Source: Pseudomonadota bacterium
GTDB lineage: Bacteria; Pseudomonadota; Gammaproteobacteria; Steroidobacterales; Steroidobacteraceae
Reading direction: 5' to 3'
DNA length: 64,000 bases
Assembly: GCA_021816775.1 (NCBI GenBank)
Contig: JAKAXA010000001.1
Coordinates: 79,589-143,588 of the forward strand
Below the pieces are notes generated by a model. It did not search any database. It was not told the DNA's origin and saw nothing but the letters and a program-made list of their open reading frames with translations. The stretch's first letter is position 1, and each line of letters opens with the position of its first letter. Made by a program: the position numbers and the translations under genes. This document shows positions 54,789 to 62,951 of the stretch, piece after piece.

Positions 54789-55643
54789 TCAGCGCCGCCG
54801 CCAGGCGTGCACGGTCTGGCTCTGTTCGCCGAGCTTCTCGATGCCGAGCCGGATTCGGTCCCCGGGCGCGAGATACACCGGCGCGGGCTTCTGCCCCATG
54901 CCGACGCCGGGCGGCGTGCCCGTGGTGATGATGTCGCCGGGCTCGAGGGTCATGAAGCGGCTGACGTAGCTCACCAGGGTCGCGACTCCGAAAATCATGG
55001 TGCGGGTGTTGCCCGTCTGCTTGCGCTCGCCGTTGACCTCGAGCCACATGTCGAGGTTCTGCACCTCGCCGACCTCATCGCGCGTCACGAGCCACGGGCC
55101 GACCGGGCCGAAGGTGTCGCAGCCCTTGCCCTTGTCCCAGGTGCCGCCGCGCTCGATCTGGTATTCACGCTCGGACAGATCGTTGACCACGACGTAGCCG
55201 GCGACGTATTGCAGCGCATCGGGCTCCTCGACGTAGCGGGCCGTGGTTCCGATCACGACACCGAGCTCGACCTCCCAGTCGCTCTTGCGGGAATCCTTCG
55301 GCAGCATGACCTCGTCGTTCGGGCCCTGCAGGCAGCTGACGGCCTTGGTGAAGACCACCGGCTCGGTGGGGATGGGCAGGTTCGATTCGGCGGCGTGGTC
55401 GGCGTAGTTCAGGCCGATGGCGATGAATTTGCGCGTGCCAGCGACGGGCACGCCGAGGCGCGGGCTGCCCGCCACGGCGGGCAGGCTCGCAGGATCGATC
55501 GCGGCCAGGCGCGCCAGACTCGCCGGCGCGAGATGCGCGGCGTCGAGGTCCGGGATCTTCCCGGCCAGTGAGCGGAGGGTGCCGTGCCCGTCGACGAGTC
55601 CGGGCTGTTCATGGCCGGCGGGGCCGTAGCGCAACAGTTTCAT
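54789..55643 (-). CDS. FAH-family hydrolase, probable 2,4-diketo-3-deoxy-L-rhamnonate hydrolase (LRA6-like)
   Basis: 284 residues. Fumarylacetoacetase-fold marks: FIAIGLNYADHAAESN, PVVFTKAVSCLQGPND, the metal-binding WEVELGVVIG (Glu-x-Glu) and GGTWDKGKGCDTFGPVGPWL, then GDIITTGTPPGVGMG. This subgroup cleaves 2,4-diketo-3-deoxy sugar acids. Here the product pair would be pyruvate and L-lactate. Gene order dehydratase-hydrolase-SDR-lactonase supports the assignment. Starts 57 nt after the rhmD stop. Confidence 0.87.
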   Translation of the reverse strand: MKLLRYGPAGHEQPGLVDGHGTLRSLAGKIPDLDAAHLAPASLARLAAIDPASLPAVAGSPRLGVPVAGTRKFIAIGLNYADHAAESNLPIPTEPVVFTKAVSCLQGPNDEVMLPKDSRKSDWEVELGVVIGTTARYVEEPDALQYVAGYVVVNDLSEREYQIERGGTWDKGKGCDTFGPVGPWLVTRDEVGEVQNLDMWLEVNGERKQTGNTRTMIFGVATLVSYVSRFMTLEPGDIITTGTPPGVGMGQKPAPVYLAPGDRIRLGIEKLGEQSQTVHAWRRR

Positions 55644-55700
55644 GGCGTATGGATCGATTTCCTGCAGCAGCGTGATTCAGGGGAAGACGGGGCGAACGAC

Positions 55701-56879
55701 TCAGCGCGGATACGGGCGGTGCAGCGGCAGGCCGCGGTTGAGCTCGACGCCGAAGCCCGGCGTGTCGGGAAGCTGCAGCCGCCCGTTGACGGGCACCGGC
55801 TCGCCGATCAGCTGCGGGTGGAACATGGGCACGACGCGGTCCGCCTCGGGCGCCATCATGAGGAATTCCGCGAAGGGACTGTTGTGGCGCGTGATGACGA
55901 AGTGATAGCTGTAGACGCTCGAGCCGTGCGGGATGACCAGCGCGCCGTGGCTGTCTGCGAGCGCGGCGATCTTCTGCAGTTCCGTCAGGCCGCCGCACCA
56001 GCCGACGTCGGGCTGGATGATGTCGCAGCAGCCCATCTCGAGCAGCATGCGAAAGCCCCATCGGGTCGCTTCGTGCTCCCCGGTAGTCACCAACATCCCG
56101 GGCGGCGTGCTACGCTTCAGCTGTGCGTAACCCCAGTAGTCATCGGGCGAAAGCGCCTCCTCGATCCATTTCAAGCCGTGCGCCTGCGCGCCATGCGCCA
56201 GCCTGACCGCATAGGGAAGGTCGAGGCTCATCCAGCAGTCGAGCATGAGCCAGAAGTCGCGGCCCACGCGGCTGCGCATCTCGCCGAGGGCCTCGAGATT
56301 GCGCCGCAGACCTTCTTCGCCTTCGGCCGGGCCGTGATGCAGCGGCAGTTTGCCGCCGATGAACCCGAGCTTCTGCGCCAGATCCGGCCGCGAGCCGGTC
56401 GCATAGAAGATGAGCTCGTCGCGGACCTTGCCGCCGAGCAGCTGATAGACCGGCTCGCGGCGCAGGCGCCCGAGCAGATCCCACAGCGCGAGGTCGACGC
56501 CGGAGATGGCGTTCACGACCAGGCCCTTGCGCCCGTAGTACTGGGTCGCGAAATACATCTGATCCCAGATCTGCTCGACGCACGTCGGATCGCGGCCCTC
56601 GAGAAAACGGGCGAGATGATGCTCGACGATGTAGGCAGCCGGCTCCCCGCCCGTGGTCACCGCGAATCCGATGGTGCCGTCGGCCGCTTCGATTTCGACC
56701 ACCAGCGTCCCGAGCACGTTGATGCCGAAGCTGCGCCGGCTCTGCCGATACTCCGGATAGCGGCTCATGGGCGTCGCGATGTGATCGTCTATCCAGTGGG
56801 CACCGGCCTGGTCGTGGTAATCGGCGCCACCGCCGCGGATGACGAAGGCGCGCACTTGTCGGATCAGCGGGAAGGTCAT
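55701..56879 (-). CDS. rhmD: L-rhamnonate dehydratase, enolase superfamily
   Basis: 392 residues from the ATG at 56879; the longer frame upstream is Arg/Pro-rich and unlike the family. Nearly every RhmD landmark is present: [66 protein letters not shown], the metal-ligand [30 protein letters not shown] and the acid/base HGSSVYSYH near the C-terminus, ending [16 protein letters not shown]. It dehydrates L-rhamnonate to 2-keto-3-deoxy-L-rhamnonate with Mg2+. First gene of the nine-gene rhamnose operon, divergent from the IclR gene. Confidence 0.96.
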   Translation of the reverse strand: MTFPLIRQVRAFVIRGGGADYHDQAGAHWIDDHIATPMSRYPEYRQSRRSFGINVLGTLVVEIEAADGTIGFAVTTGGEPAAYIVEHHLARFLEGRDPTCVEQIWDQMYFATQYYGRKGLVVNAISGVDLALWDLLGRLRREPVYQLLGGKVRDELIFYATGSRPDLAQKLGFIGGKLPLHHGPAEGEEGLRRNLEALGEMRSRVGRDFWLMLDCWMSLDLPYAVRLAHGAQAHGLKWIEEALSPDDYWGYAQLKRSTPPGMLVTTGEHEATRWGFRMLLEMGCCDIIQPDVGWCGGLTELQKIAALADSHGALVIPHGSSVYSYHFVITRHNSPFAEFLMMAPEADRVVPMFHPQLIGEPVPVNGRLQLPDTPGFGVELNRGLPLHRPYPR

Positions 56880-56976
56880 GGACTGCGTCGGGTCTCGGGT
56901 CGCGGGCGAACGGGCCGGCTGTGGATCGCGGTGGTTGCGGCCGCGGCCTCTGTCCCACATACTAATACGGGTACCA

Positions 56977-56982
56977 TATAAT
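56977..56982 (+). promoter_or_regulatory. TATAAT hexamer overlapping the IclR start codon
   Basis: A perfect -10 hexamer whose last two bases are the first two of the ATG at 56981, inside an AT-rich patch with GGTACC symmetry. As a promoter it would start transcripts downstream of that ATG. Confidence 0.35.
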
Positions 56983-57868
56983 GAGAAGCACGCGACACGC
57001 AGGCCGGGACGAGCCCCTCGCCGCGCGCGGTGAGGCGCCGCAGCGCGCCCGCCTCGGCAGCCAGACGCTGCTGCGCGGACTCGACGTGATCGACGTCGTC
57101 GCCGAGGGGCCGATCAAGCTCGGCGATCTGGCGGCGCGGCTCGGTCTGACGCGCAGCACCACACACCGCCTGGCCTCGGCGCTGACCGACCGGCGCTACC
57201 TGTCGTTCGTGCCGCACAGCGGCTACAGCCTCGGCCCGAAGCTGCTCGAGCTCGGCTTCCGGGTGCGCGATGAGCTCGATCTGCCGCGCGTGGCGGCGCC
57301 GCATCTGGAGCGCCTGGCGCTGCTCACCGAGGACACCGTGCACCTCGGCGTGCTCGACCACGGCCACGTGCTGTACCTCGACAAGGTCCCCGGCAAGCGC
57401 CGCATCAATATCAGCTCGCGGATCGGCGAACTGCAGCCGGTGAGCTCCACCGGGCTCGGCAAGGCGCTGATCCTCGATCTCGACGACGACGCCTGGGTGG
57501 AGCTGTTTCGCACCGAGCGCGCCGAGCGGCGCAGCGAGATGAGCCTGCAGGAGTGGCTCGAGCGCATGCGCCGCTACGTGCGCGCCGGATACGCGTTCGA
57601 CCTGGAAGAGAACGAGGATCAGATCCGCTGCATCGCCGCGCCGATCCGCGACGTCGCCGGACGCACCATCGCGGCGATCAGTGTCTCGAGCGCGGCGCAG
57701 TACATGAGCGACCAGCGCATGCACACGCTGAGCCGGGACGTGCTCAACACCGCGCAGCGCATCAGCGAAGATCTCGGCTGGACCGGCCGGCACCCCGCCG
57801 CGCCGCGGGAGCGACGGCCGGCCGGCAACGCCAAGGCGCGGCCGCGCGTCGGCTCGCAGCGGCGCTGA
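56981..57868 (+). CDS. IclR-family transcriptional regulator of the rhamnose operon
   Basis: 295 residues. Winged helix (about 26-90): [40 protein letters not shown] and [19 protein letters not shown]. The effector domain has [50 protein letters not shown] and AAISVSS, all canonical. A basic tail ([14 protein letters not shown]) extends past the family end. Divergent from rhmD, 101 nt apart, so probably the local regulator. The start is uncertain because no ribosome-binding site precedes the ATG and a -10-like hexamer overlaps it. Confidence 0.9.
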   Translation: MRSTRHAGRDEPLAARGEAPQRARLGSQTLLRGLDVIDVVAEGPIKLGDLAARLGLTRSTTHRLASALTDRRYLSFVPHSGYSLGPKLLELGFRVRDELDLPRVAAPHLERLALLTEDTVHLGVLDHGHVLYLDKVPGKRRINISSRIGELQPVSSTGLGKALILDLDDDAWVELFRTERAERRSEMSLQEWLERMRRYVRAGYAFDLEENEDQIRCIAAPIRDVAGRTIAAISVSSAAQYMSDQRMHTLSRDVLNTAQRISEDLGWTGRHPAAPRERRPAGNAKARPRVGSQRR

Positions 57869-57872
57869 TCGG

Positions 57873-57889
57873 GGGCTCCCGACGAGCCC
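57873..57889. terminator. hairpin between convergent IclR and GH78-like genes
   Basis: GGGCTC-CCGAC-GAGCCC fills the gap between the two convergent stop codons; no T-run on either strand. Confidence 0.4.
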
Positions 57890-60681
57890 TAACGGCTGGT
57901 CACGACGTATCGGCCCGCTCCCGTCAGCACCACGACGGCACGCTTGCCGCCGTCGGCGGGCCGGCCCGCCATAGGCGTGCCGTTGACCATCACCCGCGCA
58001 CCGGGAGCGGGAACCGGCACGGACACCCGCGCCTCGACCTGCGCGGGCAGATGAATCGTCGTGATGTAACCGTGCGCATCACGGATCGCGACGCGCAACA
58101 GCCCATGCGGCGTCGGCTCCGAGCCTTTCGCCCACTTCAGGCCGATCAGGTCCGGCCGGATGTCAACGCGCGCGAACCCGCCGGCGGTCGGCCGGATCCC
58201 CAGCACCTGGCTCATCAGCCACGGCGTGACGCCACTCGACCAGCCGTGCGCCAGGCTCACGCTGAAACCGGACACGTTGTCGGCCTGCAGGGACTCGTGG
58301 AAGAGAAAGCCCTTGAACCAAGTCGGGTTATAGCCTTCCCAGAAGCTGGTCGCGCCCTCGCGCACCATGCCGCCCCAGTAGCGGCGGATCCAGTTCAGTG
58401 CCGCGCGCCGGTGCCCCATCTTTGCCATCGCGCTGACGACGTAGAAGTTGTAATACGGCGTGATGACATAGGAGCTGTATTGCGGATTACCGGCCTGCGC
58501 GAGCACGTGGCGCCAGATCGCCTCGTACTGATCCCGGTGCGCAACGCCCGACAACACGGCGTAGGCATTGGGTTGCCAGCGATCCCCGAACGTGCCCTGC
58601 GCATCCCGCATGTACTTCTGCGCCGCGGCCTTGAGCGCCCTCGCTTCGCGCGCCATGCGTGCAGCGTTCTTCTCATCGTGCAGCACGCGCAGCAGATAGG
58701 CGCCGTCCCTGAAGGCCGCATAGTACTCGAACTGAGTCGCCATGCGCGTCTGCGCGGTGTAGCCGCTCATGCCGGGCGCCCAGTCGACGAACGGCCAGGC
58801 ATGCGTCAGGTCGGAGAAGAGATCGCGGCGATCGAGATCCTTCTCCATGTACTGTAACAGCTGCACGAGACGCGTGTGCACGCTGCGCAGTTGCCGCAGC
58901 GAGCCGGTATGCAGGTAATACTCACGCTCGCCGGTCACCCAGAACGCCGAGTAGCCGGGAATGCCGTTCACATGCTGCTTGATGGGCGCAGCGCCGAGCA
59001 GGCGGTTGAGCGTGTCGCGCATCAGGGAGTGATCGCCGAACACATCGGCGATGGTCCGCCCGCTGACGTCGAGATCCCCCATCCAGCGGTTGCGGTCCCG
59101 CTTGGGCGCATCCCAGATGTCATCCTGCATGCACAGGTGCGCCGTGTAAGCGCCGATGGCCCACATCTTGTTGAGCAGCGGATCGGAGGATTCGAACGAA
59201 CCCTGGTACTTGACCGGATACGCGATGCCGTCCAGGCGGATCGCGCGAAACGGCGTCGAGCGTCCGCCGGTGAAGCGGATGACCGCGTAGCGGAATGCGC
59301 TCTTCGGGCCATACCCGGTGCCGTGCGGCGGCAGATAGACCGGGTCCACGCCGAGGTAAGGCTGCATCAGCGCCTCGGCCTCGGATTCCCCGTACTGCAC
59401 GGTTACCTCTGCGGGCGAGCCCGAGGCGGACTTCAGTTCGATGCGGCCATTGACTTCGCGTCCGAAGTCGAGCTCGACCTGCGGAGCGTGCTGCAGCGAA
59501 ACGTGCGTACGGGGCAGCGTCACGGTGAATTCGCCGTGGTGCGGCCTTCCGGTCAGCGCGTGGACGTGCTGGATCGTGCCCACGCCCGCCGAGATGCGGC
59601 GCACCTCCATGGCCGCGAGCGCATAGTGCGCGAGAAACGGCGAAATGCCGTCGTAGCCCGGCCAGGCGTACATGCCCGCGTCGGCATTCGCCTGGAACAG
59701 GCCGATCGAGCTCTCGATGCCGCCGAGATCATCGACGCGGGGCCAGCCCGAGGCATCGAAGTGCGGGTCCTGCCATCCGCTGGCAACGCGCCCCGCCGTG
59801 CCGCGCCACTCGGCATCGCTCATCACCAGGGGTGTCGCCGGCATCGCGCGTCGCGCCGGCACGATCATCACCGCGAGCACCTTCCCGTCGCGCAGATGCC
59901 GGCTGACGGCCGACTCGGCTTCGTTGCCGGCCAGCGGCCCGCGCACCGCCTCGATGGCGAGCACGTTCCGGCCCGCATGCACAAGGCCGGTGACATCGCA
60001 CTCGTACACGCGAATGCCCATCGGCAAGTCCAGGTTCAGCTGGTAGTGGCCCACTTCCCTGCCGTTGAGATAGATCGTGGCGCGGCGTGGACCGGCTACA
60101 TACAGCGTGGCGTGCGCCGGAGGCGCCGTGACATCGAAGTCGCGCCGGAAATAGTGCGGCCCCAGACCGTATGCGCTCACTTTGTGCACGCGCGTCCAGA
60201 TATATTGCTCGGGCAGCGGGCGATGCAGAACGCGCTCGAGCTGGGAGGACTCGAGTCTGCGTGCCGGATCGAGCTCGCCATCCGCAATGTTCGTCACGCC
60301 ATCGGGAGGCTGGCGCAATTTGACTCGGGCGGGCGCGACGGGCACCTTCGCCAGCGCGGCGTCGATCTTCGCCAGCGCCGCGTCCGTCAGCCGTGTCGAA
60401 TCGAAGGGCTGCACCGCCTCCAGAGTCATGTGCCGGCCTCTGTCGGCGACGCGTGTGGCGCTGAATCCCGGCACGTATTCGTCGAGAATGGCGCGGGTCT
60501 TCGGGTTGGCGATCAGTGCGCCGATGGTGGAGTGCGCGACGCTGTATCCGCCCGGGCGTGCGACATCCGCTGCGGCGGGTCGCGCCTGCACCGCGGTCGT
60601 CGCGCAAAGCATCAGGAGGCAGCCGATGAGCAGGCCCGCGGCACTCAGCGGAATCAGGCGGGAGAGGGGTGGCTTTGGCAT
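57889..60681 (-). CDS. GH78-like secreted glycosidase with an N-terminal accessory domain
   Basis: 930 residues. Signal peptide (1-about 34, ending AVQARP). Residues 44-114 form a small separate domain (YSVAHSTIGALIANP, AILDEYVPGFSA, MTLEAVQPFDSTRLTDAALA). Then come a galactose-binding-like beta domain with FRRDFDVTAPPAHATLYVAG, and an (alpha/alpha)6 domain with DDIWDAPKRDRNRWMGDLD, aligned with the GH78 acid motif DCPQRDER but with Lys-Arg-Asp-Arg, and GATSFWEGYNPT. The acid Glu of classical GH78 is replaced by Arg in that motif, so specificity or mechanism may differ. Divergent from the GH42 pair. Confidence 0.82.
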   Translation of the reverse strand: MPKPPLSRLIPLSAAGLLIGCLLMLCATTAVQARPAAADVARPGGYSVAHSTIGALIANPKTRAILDEYVPGFSATRVADRGRHMTLEAVQPFDSTRLTDAALAKIDAALAKVPVAPARVKLRQPPDGVTNIADGELDPARRLESSQLERVLHRPLPEQYIWTRVHKVSAYGLGPHYFRRDFDVTAPPAHATLYVAGPRRATIYLNGREVGHYQLNLDLPMGIRVYECDVTGLVHAGRNVLAIEAVRGPLAGNEAESAVSRHLRDGKVLAVMIVPARRAMPATPLVMSDAEWRGTAGRVASGWQDPHFDASGWPRVDDLGGIESSIGLFQANADAGMYAWPGYDGISPFLAHYALAAMEVRRISAGVGTIQHVHALTGRPHHGEFTVTLPRTHVSLQHAPQVELDFGREVNGRIELKSASGSPAEVTVQYGESEAEALMQPYLGVDPVYLPPHGTGYGPKSAFRYAVIRFTGGRSTPFRAIRLDGIAYPVKYQGSFESSDPLLNKMWAIGAYTAHLCMQDDIWDAPKRDRNRWMGDLDVSGRTIADVFGDHSLMRDTLNRLLGAAPIKQHVNGIPGYSAFWVTGEREYYLHTGSLRQLRSVHTRLVQLLQYMEKDLDRRDLFSDLTHAWPFVDWAPGMSGYTAQTRMATQFEYYAAFRDGAYLLRVLHDEKNAARMAREARALKAAAQKYMRDAQGTFGDRWQPNAYAVLSGVAHRDQYEAIWRHVLAQAGNPQYSSYVITPYYNFYVVSAMAKMGHRRAALNWIRRYWGGMVREGATSFWEGYNPTWFKGFLFHESLQADNVSGFSVSLAHGWSSGVTPWLMSQVLGIRPTAGGFARVDIRPDLIGLKWAKGSEPTPHGLLRVAIRDAHGYITTIHLPAQVEARVSVPVPAPGARVMVNGTPMAGRPADGGKRAVVVLTGAGRYVVTSR

Positions 60682-60746
60682 GCGGACTCTCGTCTGGCGG
60701 ATGCAACTGCGGTGGGACGTGAAGCGTCGACCCTGAAGAGCGGTCC

Positions 60747-60786
60747 CAATATCTCATATTGTGGACTATAATTTCACGGGGTGAAA
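60747..60786. promoter_or_regulatory. two operator-like palindromes around a TATAAT box
   Basis: CAATAT-CTC-ATATTG (60747-60761) and TTTCAC-GGG-GTGAAA (60772-60786) are both perfect 6-bp inverted repeats with 3-bp centres, 25 bp apart. A perfect -10 TATAAT (60767-60772) lies between them facing the GH42 genes, with no good -35. The set looks like a tightly controlled divergent promoter for the glycosidases. Confidence 0.6.
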
Positions 60787-60842
60787 CATTGGGCCCTCGG
60801 GGGCCATCCGCCCCGGATTTCGCCTCGCACCCGGAGACGTCG

Positions 60843-62951
60843 ATGCCGCTGAACTCTGAGAGCCACCCGCGAAGGCGCGCGCGCGGATGCGCCGCGCCTA
60901 CTGCGCTGCTCGGCATCGTGCTGCTCGGTGGCAGCCTGTTCGGCGGCGGGCCGGCGCAGGCGGCCGCAGCCGCGCCGCCCCCGCTGCTGCTCGGCACCGC
61001 GTGGTACCCGGAGCAGTGGCCCGAGTCGCGCTGGCCGAAGGACCTCGCCCTGATGCAGGCGGCGCACATCCGCGTCGTGCGGGTCGGGGAGTTCGCCTGG
61101 AGCACCTTCGAGCCGCGCCAGGGCGTCTATCGCTTCGGCTGGCTCGAGCGCGCCATCGCCGAGGCGGCGCGCCACCACATCTTCGTGGTCATCGGCACGC
61201 CCACCGCCGCCCCGCCGGCCTGGCTCACCAGCCGCTATCCGCAGACCCTGCGCGTGCACGCCGACGGCCGTCGGGCGCAGCACGGCAACCGCCAGCAGTT
61301 CTCGTTCTCTAGCCCGCTGTACCGCAAGCTCTGCCGCGACATCGCCGCACGCCTGGCGCAGCACTTCGGACACAACCCCGATGTGATCGGCTGGCAGATC
61401 GACAATGAGATGGGCCCACCCTCATTCGACGCCGGGACGCGCCGCCGGTTTCACGCCTGGCTGCGGCGCAAGTATCACACCATCGCCGCGCTCAACCGGC
61501 ACTGGACGACCGCGTACTGGAGCGAGACGTACGATCACTTCAGGCAGGTGCCGCTGCGCGCCCAGGGCGAGAACCCCGGCCTGCTGCTCGACTTCAAGCG
61601 CTTCGTGAGCGCGACCTGGGCCAGTTATGTGGAAAATCAGGTCCGGGCGATCCGCCGCGCCGCCGCGCCGCGCCAGTTCATCACCACCAACACGACCCAC
61701 TGGGGCGATCAGTTCGATCAGTACGCGATCAGCCGCGAGCTGACTCTCGCCGCGTGGGACGATTACGTGCCGGACGGCCACTTTCACTGGCTCGAGAACG
61801 CCGTCCAGGATGATCTGGTGCGCGGCTACAAGCGCCGGGACTTCTGGGTGATGGAGACGCAGCCGGCGTTCGTCGACTGGGCGCCGGTCAACGCGGCGCT
61901 GCCGCCGTACCGCATGCGCGAGCTCGCCTGGCAGGACGTCGGGCACGGCGCCAACGCGGTGCTCTACTGGCAGTGGCGCAGCGCGCTCAACGGCCAGGAG
62001 CAGTACGACGGCACGCTCGTCGGGCCGGACGGCGAGCCGGTGCCGGCGTACCGGGTGGTGCAGGCAATCGGCGCCCAATTCGCGCTCGCGGGAGCGGCGC
62101 TCGCGGGCACGACGCCGCGCAGCCGCGTGGCGATGCTGCAGTCCTACGCCAGCCGCTGGGCCATCGACTTTCAGCGCCAGACCGTTCGCTTCGGTGTCGT
62201 GCACGAATTCACGGCGTTCTACCAGCCGCTCGAGCGGTTTGCGCAGTCGGTAGACGTGATTTCGCCGCGCGCGCCGCTCGGACGTTACCGGCTGGTGGTC
62301 GCGCCCGCTCTCAATGTGCTCTCGCGGGCCGAGGCGCGTCATCTGGCCGCTTACGTGCGCGCAGGCGGTCACCTGGTCCTCGGTCCACGCACCGGCATGA
62401 AGGATCCCTACGATGCGCTGTGGCCCGGGCGCCAGCCCGGTCCACTGGTGCCGCTCCTCGGCGGTCACGTCGGGCAGTACTACTCGCTGCTGAAGCCCGT
62501 GCCGCTGGCGGGGCGGCTCGGCTCGGGTCAGGCCTCCGTCTGGGCCGAAACGCTGGTTCCGCAAGCACCCGACACCCGCGTGCTGATGCGTTACGGCAAG
62601 AGCAACGGGTGGCTGGACGGCAAGCCCGCCATCATCACGCGCCGCGTGGGCAAGGGATCCATCACGTACATCGGTGCATGGCTCGATCCCCCGCTGATGA
62701 GCGCCGTGCTCGATGACCTCGCGCGAGCAGCGAACGTTCACCCTTTCATCCCCGGGGTGGCGCGCAACGTCGAGGTGTGCGAGCGGCTCGGTAACGGCAA
62801 GCGTGTGTGGATCCTCATCAACCACGGACGCAAGCGCCACTCTGTGCGCCTCCCGGCGCCGGCCTCCCCGCTGCTGACCGGCGGTCCGGCCCGCCGGACG
62901 GTAAAGCTCGCGCCCCATGAAGTCAGCGTACTGCTGGCGCCGCTCACATGA
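60843..62951 (+). CDS. GH42 beta-galactosidase, secreted
   Basis: 702 residues from the ATG at 60843 with GGAGA a few nt upstream. Signal peptide (1-about 42, ending AQAAA). GH42 marks: LGTAWYPEQWPESRWPKDLALMQ, VRVGEFAWSTFEP, the acid/base Glu189 in GWQIDNEMG and nucleophile Glu338 in FWVMETQPAFVDW, then the trimer-type domain B (AYRVVQAIGAQFALAG...RSRVAMLQSYASRWAI). It removes beta-galactosyl units from galactan or arabinogalactan side chains. Its stop overlaps the start of a second GH42 gene by ATGA. Confidence 0.94.
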   Translation: MPLNSESHPRRRARGCAAPTALLGIVLLGGSLFGGGPAQAAAAAPPPLLLGTAWYPEQWPESRWPKDLALMQAAHIRVVRVGEFAWSTFEPRQGVYRFGWLERAIAEAARHHIFVVIGTPTAAPPAWLTSRYPQTLRVHADGRRAQHGNRQQFSFSSPLYRKLCRDIAARLAQHFGHNPDVIGWQIDNEMGPPSFDAGTRRRFHAWLRRKYHTIAALNRHWTTAYWSETYDHFRQVPLRAQGENPGLLLDFKRFVSATWASYVENQVRAIRRAAAPRQFITTNTTHWGDQFDQYAISRELTLAAWDDYVPDGHFHWLENAVQDDLVRGYKRRDFWVMETQPAFVDWAPVNAALPPYRMRELAWQDVGHGANAVLYWQWRSALNGQEQYDGTLVGPDGEPVPAYRVVQAIGAQFALAGAALAGTTPRSRVAMLQSYASRWAIDFQRQTVRFGVVHEFTAFYQPLERFAQSVDVISPRAPLGRYRLVVAPALNVLSRAEARHLAAYVRAGGHLVLGPRTGMKDPYDALWPGRQPGPLVPLLGGHVGQYYSLLKPVPLAGRLGSGQASVWAETLVPQAPDTRVLMRYGKSNGWLDGKPAIITRRVGKGSITYIGAWLDPPLMSAVLDDLARAANVHPFIPGVARNVEVCERLGNGKRVWILINHGRKRHSVRLPAPASPLLTGGPARRTVKLAPHEVSVLLAPLT

